Of a stretch of 64,000 bases of DNA, positions 56,040-64,000 are shown one piece after another. How positions within the stretch are numbered: the first letter of the stretch is position 1; the number at the start of each line of letters is the position of its first letter. A model generated the notes under the pieces. That model worked only from the letters and a program-made list of their open reading frames with translations. It was not told where the DNA came from and did no database searches. Origin of the DNA: Opisthocomus hoazin (lineage: Eukaryota > Chordata > Aves > Opisthocomiformes > Opisthocomidae); the NCBI RefSeq assembly GCF_030867145.1, contig NC_134422.1:2448001-2512000 (forward strand). Reading direction: 5' to 3'. The translations under genes were made by a program, and so were the position numbers.

Positions 56040-56500
56040 ACTTTATAAGGTTGGAGAAAGCCATAATGATTATCTAGCCTGAACGCCCGTGTAAAACATG
56101 CCTGGGGACTTTTCTATTTAAACTAAAGCTTTAGGTTTAGAAAGAAAAAAATACCTCTTCAAATCAGAAGATTTCTCAACGGTTGTTTCAGTGGTTAATA
56201 ACCTACACTGCTAAAAATGTGCTTTTAATTCAAACCTGAATTTGAATCTTGCAGGCATGGGGGTACGCGTACTTTCATCTGCCTGACCGGGGAGCCCTCT
56301 ATTATCACATTTAAATTCCAGAAGTAATTAGAGGCTGTGAGCAGATCCTCTCTTAACCTTCTTTTCGTTAAGGAAAACAAATTGAGTTCCCGGCGTCTTT
56401 CATTATCAGGCAAGCTCCTCCATCGTCCCCGTGGCTCTCCTCTGAAACTACTCCAATTTAACGATTTCCAGTGCAGCCGGCGGACGTTGCCTTCCACCTG
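56040..56500 (-). mobile_element. ancient CR1-like fragment
   Basis: The minus-strand frame 56225-56497 encodes LPDNERRRELNLFSLTKRRL and REDLLTASNYF, recognisable as the CR1 '[22 protein letters not shown]' region but much diverged. The 3' side (AAGGTTGGAGAAAGCC, GATTATCTAGCCTGAAC) resembles old CR1/L3-type tails. Confidence 0.65.
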
Positions 56501-56914
56501 CCGTATCCAGGGGGTCCTGGCTGTGGAAAAATCAGTTCAGAGTAATTCCCATTGAAAACAAAGGATTGGAAAGTTTCTCACTTCAAGATGTTTTTTGTGT
56601 CATGCTGGCAAATTTTGTTATGCGACTGGCTGGAAGCAGCAGCCTCAGCTTGCACACGTGCCTGTGCGTGTCCTGGTCAGAGACGCTTTAACCACGCAGC
56701 GAGAGACGCCCACCATGTGCAGGGACGGCCGGCGAGCGGGGGGTCCCCGCGTTGAACCCCTGCGTGGTGGCACAGGACCGACGCTGTTGTTCATGGGGAA
56801 TTGCCCTGTGAAAATAACCTGGAGTCGTCCATGGAAGCTCCTGAGAAATTCCCCATTTCATTGATTCTAAATCCTAGATTGTGGCAAAAAAAAATGCCAC
56901 AGTGAAATGTAAAA
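56501..56914. other. noncoding spacer
   Basis: About 400 bp; nothing recognised. Confidence 0.5.
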
Positions 56915-57455
56915 GATCTGGACTACTGCATCCAGTTCTGGGATTCCCAGTTCAAGAAAGATGAGGAGCTACTGGAGAGAGTCCAGCGGAGGGCTACAAG
57001 GATGAGGAGGGGACTGGAGCATCTCTCCTATGAGGAGAGGTCTGAGGGAGCTGGGCTTGTTCAGCCTGGAGAAGAGAAGGCTGAGAGGGGACCTTAGAAA
57101 TGACTCTAAATATCTGCAGGGTGGGTGTCAGGAGGATGGGGCCAGACTCTTTCCAGTGGTGCCCAGTGACAGGACAAGGGGCAACGGGCACAAACTGAAG
57201 CAGAGGAAGCTCCAGCTGAACATGAGGAAGAACTTCTTCCCTCTGAGGGTGACGGAGCCCTGGCCCAGGCTGCCCAGGGAGGCTGTGGAGTCTCCTTCTC
57301 TGGAGATATTCCAGACCCGCCTGGACGCGGTGCTGTGCAGCCTGCTGTGGGTGACCCTGCTTGGGCAGGGGGTTGGGCTGGGTGACCCACAGAGGGCCCT
57401 GCCAACACCGACCACTCTGTGATTCTGTGATTCTGGGATTCTGTGATTCTGTGAA
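56915..57455 (+). mobile_element. CR1, 5'-truncated, GC-rich tail subfamily
   Basis: Starts at GGACTACTGCATCCAGTTCT and runs through [20 protein letters not shown], with a one-base frameshift at 'GAGGTCTGAGGG', then [19 protein letters not shown]. The 3' end has four to five octamer-type repeats (GTGATTCTGTGATTCTGGGA and more). Confidence 0.92.
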
Positions 57456-58183
57456 ATGTAGGACTATATTGCAGAATCTATGTGGATTAAATTGATGAAT
57501 GCAGCTTTGTCAAAAACTCAGAAGGCTGCTGTTCATGGTGCAGCATTGGTCTTGTGTCCCTCAGCGTGGCGTCAGGTCTTCAAGCCTGTGCCTGTGCAGG
57601 GCTCAGGGGATCGGCAGCGTCCCGGGAGCGCTGGTGGGCTGGGGAGGCGAGCCCAGGGGTGAAAGGCTTAGGGTTGTACTAAGGACACTCAGGCTGGTTA
57701 AAAATAAGGCTGAGAATGAGAAACACCCATCATCTGGGCAGGGCTGTCAGACGGCTGGTTCGGCACCGTGGCGTGTGTCCAGCTGGAGGCAGAGCCGGCG
57801 CGCACCGGGGACAGCCGTGACACCTCCGCCTGCCGAAACCATCGCTGTCCCCGCGGCGTGCAGCCACGGAGCCGGCTCCTGCATCGTGCACGGCCCCGCG
57901 CAGCTCTCCGGTCGCGGGGTTGTTATCACCGGGAGAAGGCGAGGCTTTGCTGCGAGCCACCCGCTGCGCTTACCGAAGTCACACGTTCCAGGTCGCGCGT
58001 GTTTGCACTGGGCAGAGACTGATTTATGAATTAGTGGAGGGGAAATATTCCTCTCCGATGTGACACGCTGTGTCGTGCGCAGAGGACACGCGGTGTCAGC
58101 CAGCCCCAGGCTTGCGCGTCGTTGTCATAGAGACCCCGTAATGGCAGCTCTCTGAGGAGCTACAGGGATGTCGCTGTGCGACG
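57456..58183. other. noncoding, CpG-rich 57.78-58.00 kb
   Basis: About 730 bp with a CpG-rich second half; overlapping ORFs on both strands, none recognised. Confidence 0.45.
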
Positions 58184-58894
58184 CACAGAATCACAGAATG
58201 GTAGGTAGGGGTTGGAAGGGACCTCTGTGGGTCATCTAGTCCAACCCTCCTGCCGAAGCAGGGTCACCTACAGCAGGCTGCACAGGACCTTGTCCAGGCG
58301 GGGCTGGAATATCTCCAGAGAAGGAGACTCCACAGCCCCTCTGGGCAGCCTGGACCAGGGCTCCATCACCCTCAGAGGGAAGAAGTTCTTCCTCATCTTC
58401 AGACAGAACTTCCTCTGCTTCAGTTTGTGCCCATTGCCCCTTGTCCTGTCGCTGGGCACCACTGAAAAGAGCTTGGCCCCATCCTCCTGACACCCACCCT
58501 GCAGATATTTGTAAGCATATATTAGGTCCCCTCTCAGCCTTCTCTTCTCCAGGCTGAACAAGCCCACCTCCCTCAGCCTCTCCTCATAGGAGAGATGCTC
58601 CAGCCCCCTCATCATCCTTGTAGCCCTCCGCTGGACTCTCTCCAGTAGCTCCTCATCTTTCCTGAACTGGGGAGCCCAGAACTGGACACAGTACTCCAGA
58701 TGGGGCCTCACTAGGGCAGTGTAGAGGGGAAGGAGAACCTCCCTCGCCCTGCTGCCCACACTTCTCCTAATGCACCCCAGGATCCCATTGGCCTTCTTGG
58801 CAGCCAGGACACACCGCTGGCTCATGGTCAACCTGTTGTCTACCAGGACACCCAGGTCCCTCTCCGCAGAGCTGCTCTCCAGCAGGTCAGCACA
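58184..58894 (-). mobile_element. CR1, longest intact minus-strand copy
   Basis: The frame 58268-58933 encodes 221 codons from [20 protein letters not shown] through [20 protein letters not shown] and LGYxx-type blocks to [20 protein letters not shown]. No stop occurs within the reverse-transcriptase end. The 3' end is at CACAGAATCACAGAATGGTA. Confidence 0.93.
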
Positions 58895-61579
58895 CCGCGG
58901 ATCGCGACAGCACGTCAAGTTACTCGGGCTCACGCAGGAGGAAAGCTGAAAGCAGGGAGCTCGCTTGTCCTTTAAAATGCAGATGGTGCTATTAAAACCA
59001 AAAGCAACTATAAGTGAGGAAAGAAAATGAAAGAGAAGTCTCTCAAATTCGCTTTGATATGATGATAAAACCTGAATTTTGATTGCGATTCTTGTATCCC
59101 AGCGGTAATCGCCGCTGACACAGAGAAACGCTGGGGACTTTGGAGCCTTCGGTACGGCTCCGCAGCGTGCTGGGACTGGGTGGATTTAGGCCAGACAGAG
59201 ACTGGGACTTCACGTTGATGCAGGAAAATTAATGAAGATGTTTGATAGGGTAAAGTTTGCACCCTGCAGACCTGCTCGGGGAGGTCTCCACGTGGGTTTT
59301 CCCTCGGCATTCGGGGTGTCGCAGGGCTGCTTGGGTGGCCACTTTTGCAGCGGGTACAGTGGGTTTGAGACCAATGTATTCAGGCGTAGCCATCTTTCAT
59401 TTTAGGTGCTGGATATTAAGCACCCTCTTCTTACACCCTGGTGCTAATCGGCCCCGAAGTTTTTGGGAGAGGCAGTTGTCAGTGCTAGATTTTGCAAGAG
59501 GAGCCTTTTCCTCAAATAAAGACATGTGTTTTACAACATCTGCTGGCCAAGGGGAACATAAGTGGAAAATAATGAATTATGGCAGAGCATATTTTCATCT
59601 GTCATCAGTCCTAAAATCTCAATTCAAGGAAAAGGGCTTTAGAGAGTTAAGCAATGTAAAGTAATAGATGGCAGGAAAGAAAAAAGCAATCTCTGCCCTG
59701 GGGTGCTGAACTAGGGGTGGTGGCAGACCCCACCGGCGGATGGTTGCACGTTTTGTGGGCATTTGTCTATGATTATAATTTAGTTATCCCAAGTACTCAG
59801 CAGGAAAGAGGATGTTCTCCGGGGACTCGAAGTCCTAAATGAAGAAAAGAAAGAAAAGGTGAAGCCGGGTGGTAACTCACGGGCCAGGCTGGCTGGCAGA
59901 GAGCCGGCTGCCCTGGGAACGGGGGCAAGGAGGAAAATGGGCGGCTGAAGGGCTGATGCTGGACGTCTGCTTTGCCGTGAGGTCCGAGGGAGACGGCGTG
60001 ACACCATCACCGCGCTTGGACCTTCCACGTGGCTTAAGGAAATTTTGGGGACCAGGCATTTTGCAGGACGCGTGCAGCACATCGTTACCAGTAGAACAAG
60101 CACGGCGGCCTTCTTTTAAACAGAGCAGAAACACCTTGGAAAAGGAATGTGGCTTTGGTGGGAAGCAAAGAGAGAGGGAGCAAGGGGAGAGGAGCCCCCA
60201 GACCCCGTGTCTCTCCGTGGCAGCTCGGGTATTTATTCATCCTCCTGTACTGGGGTTTTATCCTCCTGCTCGGGAGATTGTTCTGCTGGGAGGACCCCAA
60301 AACCAGAGCCGCAGGGCAGCCACCGTCGCTTGGCGAGGAGCAGCCGCGAGGTTGCCTTGGAGCAAACAAGAGGAACGTCAGGCCCGCGGTGCTGGATCTA
60401 AACATAGAGAGAAAAATCAAAACGTAAGATGAACCCAGAATTGCAAAGAAATGAGGAGGAGAAAATTGGGCATTGAGAAAGAGAAAGCAAAAAACGTGTA
60501 AAGATAAAGGCTTTGTATTTCCAGTAGTACGAAAAATACATTTATTCACATTCCAGTGTAAATGATAACAGGTATTTATCAAGTGATTTATTGAAGTATC
60601 TGTCTCTCACCAAACAAGGTACCTGCAGTGAGGAGGTCTGACTGATTGAGCTTGAAGGGAATGCAACGTTTCAAAATCTGTGATAGATCACGTCTCCGTG
60701 AGCTGCTCAGAAGTCCTCATAAACTGAAACATGTAGCATTATTTATATAGTACATATTGGTACAGCGTGTTATAGCAGAGTTTATAATAATTTATTAGGG
60801 GAGAAAAAAGCTATCCCTATTAATAATTGATTCATTATAAATAATGTATAAAGAAATGCTCCTTTGATTCATATCCCACGCTGTTCATGTATGCGAAATT
60901 CGGGTGTATTTGACGGCCGTAGATCCGGGGAAAACCCGCACGCTCGCACCCCGTACCTCACTTCAGCTCGCGAGCCGCGGAGGGCAGGTGGAAACCTCAC
61001 TGAGAACGGGGGTTTTGATGGGCTTGCCAAGGGAAATGTGGGATATGGAGCGGAAAGGTGCGGTGCCAATGAGACCTGCCAAAAAAACCCAAGGTTCCTG
61101 TTTTATACTGTTAAGAAAATGCATTCTGCAGCAGAAAAGTATCACCAGAATCGCCCCCTGACAGATTGCCCTGCTGCTGTGTTTACAGGCATAGAAAGAT
61201 TTTTCGTAGCGGAAACTCAAGCACCTCTTACCTCTCCCTTTTACTAGCGTACATGCTCCACATTTATATTATTGGGATAAAGCAGAAATGAATGAGAGAA
61301 CGTGAGAAAGTGCGCTACGCTTTTCCAGACGCTTCCTGAAAGCAGCTCCCTCATAAAAACCGATACTTTAAACATCACAGATCTCTGGATATGTCAGTAA
61401 ATATTGACAGAAATTTGTCAGCGGAGATTATGAGTCAGCTCTGGCCTCGAATTTACCGAGCAACTTTTCATTCATTTATTAAAAAGGATCATCCCCGTTA
61501 GTCTGTAAAGCACAGGCTGGGTGCAAGCTGCCAGAGCAGATGGAGTGATTTAATGCCTTTAAACTGTTGGACCGGTGAC

Positions 61580-61760
61580 AGGTAGGACGCGGCGGCGGAG
61601 CGGGAGGCTCCGTCTGCTGCACGCGGACCTTCGCGGCGAGGCCAGGCTGACGCAGCGGCGGGGGCGCGGGCACGAGCTTCGGGGCTGCGGAACATTTCTG
61701 GGGCCGGAGGGTGTCGAGAGAGCGAAGGCCGCGGGTCGTGGTCCGCGGGAATCGAGAGAA
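61580..61760. promoter_or_regulatory. CpG-rich patch, possible orphan promoter
   Basis: Dense CpGs (GGACGCGGCGGCGGAGCGGG, CGCAGCGGCGGGGGCGCGGG) in an otherwise AT-rich region. No associated coding exon was found. Confidence 0.35.
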
Positions 61761-62530
61761 AACTGCGTCGAGTAGCAGGGCTGGGTCACAGGTGGGGAGA
61801 AAAGGGCTATTTTGTGGCTGAGCTCTCTGCTGTGTCCCGGTGTCACGGAATAAAATAAACTTGGGTGTTGAAAGGAAGCTAAAGTATCATTTCTATTTTT
61901 TCCTCATATTGCCGAAAGGCTGGTTGGGTTCGAACACAGCCATGCTGCTGGCTATAATGCATTAGCCTCAGAAACTGTGATGCTGAATTTTTAGGAGACA
62001 TCGTATTTGCCTGGAGTCCGTAAGAGGTTGTCATTGCTTAAAACAGCATTTTTAAACGGTCTGACTAAACCCCCTTCTTTTACCAGCATTCGGTCTCCTG
62101 GGGTATTAAAATATAACTTTCCTTCCCAGCCTCCCAGGGCTGACAAGACTTTAATTTCTAATTTAAAAAGCAAGAGATAACATTTATTCTTAGAAAATAT
62201 GCCTGGCTGTAAGTCTGTAAGACTTCTACATACGAAACGAGAAAGGAAAAAGGAGTGAAAGCGACTGTTTTCACTTCTAAGACATTTTCCTATAAAACAT
62301 GGGAACATTTCTTCCCACATTGGTTCAGCTGACGAATTCATCATCTCCGCATGCCTGTAGTTTGCAAATGCTGGTTTGAAATGGAGTAAAACTCTCTCCA
62401 GGGCTGCAGCAAACAGCCCCTGCGCTTTTCGTGCCACCAGTGCCACCGTCCCGGCCCTCTGGGCTCGGCTCGGGAGAGGGGGAGCTGGTAGGGGAACCCT
62501 TTGAAAATTCATGACTGCATATATATACCC

Positions 62531-62553
62531 TGTGTGTGTGTATATATATATAT
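62531..62553. repeat. (TG)n(TA)n microsatellite
   Basis: TGTGTGTGTG followed by TATATATATATATA. Confidence 0.85.
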
Positions 62554-64000
62554 AAATTCCTACTAATATTGCTTTCTTATCAGGAAGAGTGATTATCATC
62601 CAACGCCCATCTCCTTTATTAATTTATAATGGGTAATTTGGGATGCACAAGCACTTATTGCCAAAACCCAGGAACAGATGCTTCCCTCGTAGGCACTAAA
62701 TCACTGCTCCTGGGTTAATTAAGGCAGTGGGAGCAGTTATCAAGCTTTTGCTGAATTTGCGGCCCCTCCCTGAGGTCTCTCCTCCTGGCCAGTTTCGTGT
62801 CTCTGGGTAATGGAGAAATCTGGCCTCGGGGTATGGGTACGGCTTCGTCTGCCCTCCTTGACTTCGTGTCACCTCCGTTGAACCTCCATGGGGTGATGCC
62901 CCGTGCCAGGGAGCTCCGGGGACGGCTGCTGAGGCCGAGGGTGGGGGCTGGCACCCCAAACCGGGGACCAGGAGGAGCTTTGCAGCCGTAAGGCGCGGGG
63001 AGCGGGGCGGCTCGGTTATCGGGCGGGAGGAACACCAGCACCTCTTCCTGCTACGTGCCGAGCTGAGTTGGGTTGGAGTTACTGTTCGCGCTGTTTTGGA
63101 CGCGATATTCCGCGCTAATAGGAAATTCTCCCTCACCGATGTTTTCCCCAAAGAAAAATGTGCTTTTATGCTCCAGCAGGACTTCTGCACGAATCGCCTA
63201 CCTTCTCTCCAGGACTTGGAGAAGGTTTCGTTGCACAGCGCTTGCTCTCAGCACAGGGAAGCCCCGACCGGATCCCACAGCGCTCGGCCATCCCTCCCCA
63301 TCCCGAAATTTCGGAGCCAGCAGTTCCAAACCACAACCAGCTCCACTTGAGGTCTTCCCCACGGATTAAAACGGCTCCGAGAAGCCAATGAGGGAAATCT
63401 GACCTTCAAGCCCAGGACCCGGCAGCGTAATTTCCATTGGAAATCAGCAAAGCCACCTCCCCGGGGACACGCTGGGCTGTTTGTTCCTGTAATGTTCTTG
63501 CTATTGATTTAAGGAGAAACAAGAGTTGGTTAATTATCTGTGGCTGTGCTTAGCTATGTTTTGTCTCTGCTAATGGCTGGGGCTGTTGTGACTGTACACT
63601 TTAATGGCTTTCAGATGCCAGAGGTCTGACTATAAGCCCATGCCCCTTACAGAGACCACCAGCGGAAAACAAACTTGTTGCCGCTTTGAGGTTGCAAATA
63701 CCAAAGAAAACGATGCTGCTTCCCCCACCCGAGCCCCCAGCGTACATATTTTTGTGAAGAACTGCAGAGTTGTTTTTATGTCGGGTGAGCTTTTTTTCCT
63801 GACGTAGTTACGGACGGCTGAAGAACTGAGCTCGTCCCTGCGCAGGTACCTCTATAAATAATTCGACATATAATATTTCCACAGCTGTGCACTGCCAGAT
63901 GGCTCTGCTTTTTTAAGCTTAAAGTAACTTCCTTCCTCTGCAGGGAGAAAAGCCAACTCTGTCAAGTCCTATAAACTCATCCTTTCAGGAGCAGACACGT

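Larger units (their letters stand above)
58895..64000. other. noncoding, no gene recognised
   Basis: About 5.1 kb. It holds a CpG-rich patch at 61,580-61,760, a (TG)n(TA)n microsatellite at about 62,531-62,553, and a GC-rich patch at 62,880-63,020. ORFs such as 59869-60432 (+), 61991-62599 (-) and 62696-63190 (-) show no domains. Confidence 0.45.

Noticed and set aside
1-64000. CRISPR arrays, operons, prokaryotic mobile elements, tRNA or rRNA genes
   Set aside because: None seen; the sequence is a vertebrate nuclear locus with spliced genes and CR1 elements.

Overview
The window is vertebrate nuclear DNA, almost certainly from a bird. It has spliced genes with GT-AG introns and CpG-island promoters. 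It also carries about eighteen fragments of the CR1 non-LTR retrotransposon, whose 3' ends finish in ATTCTGTG-type octamers, and one avian-style ERV solo LTR. The species cannot be resolved from the sequence alone.

Two protein-coding genes are supported, both on the + strand. NMI (N-myc and STAT interactor) has eight coding exons between 9,387 and 15,446, preceded by a CpG-island promoter at about 4.85-5.47 kb and a large first intron. RBM43 (RNA-binding motif protein 43) has a short first coding exon at about 18,791 and three further coding exons from 20,410 to 22,041. The NMI then RBM43 order in one orientation matches the mammalian arrangement as I remember it. Both promoters contain an interferon-response-type GAAANNGAAA element, which suggests a small interferon-inducible neighbourhood. 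The two genes also share an exon design: a phase-1 intron directly after the 'F-E/D-E-x-G' strand, then an exon of 107, 107 or 95 nt that ends in phase 0. This suggests the NID repeats of NMI and the RRM of RBM43 have a common origin.

Layout: 1-3.5 kb, no gene seen, with an imperfect hairpin near 205-306; 3.55-4.7 kb, a 19-bp minisatellite and a CR1 copy; 4.85-5.47 kb, the NMI CpG island; 5.6-7.03 kb, an old CR1 split by a solo LTR; 9.38-15.45 kb, NMI coding exons; 17.36-18.55 kb, a 22-unit minisatellite abutting the RBM43 promoter; 18.6-22.04 kb, RBM43; 22-64 kb, about 42 kb with no convincing protein-coding gene. That last part holds CR1 fragments, minisatellites, several CpG-rich patches that could be promoters of noncoding transcripts, and one unexplained 203-codon minus-strand ORF at 39.3-40.0 kb. 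Most other long ORFs are CR1 reverse-transcriptase remnants, minisatellite translations or CpG-island artefacts.
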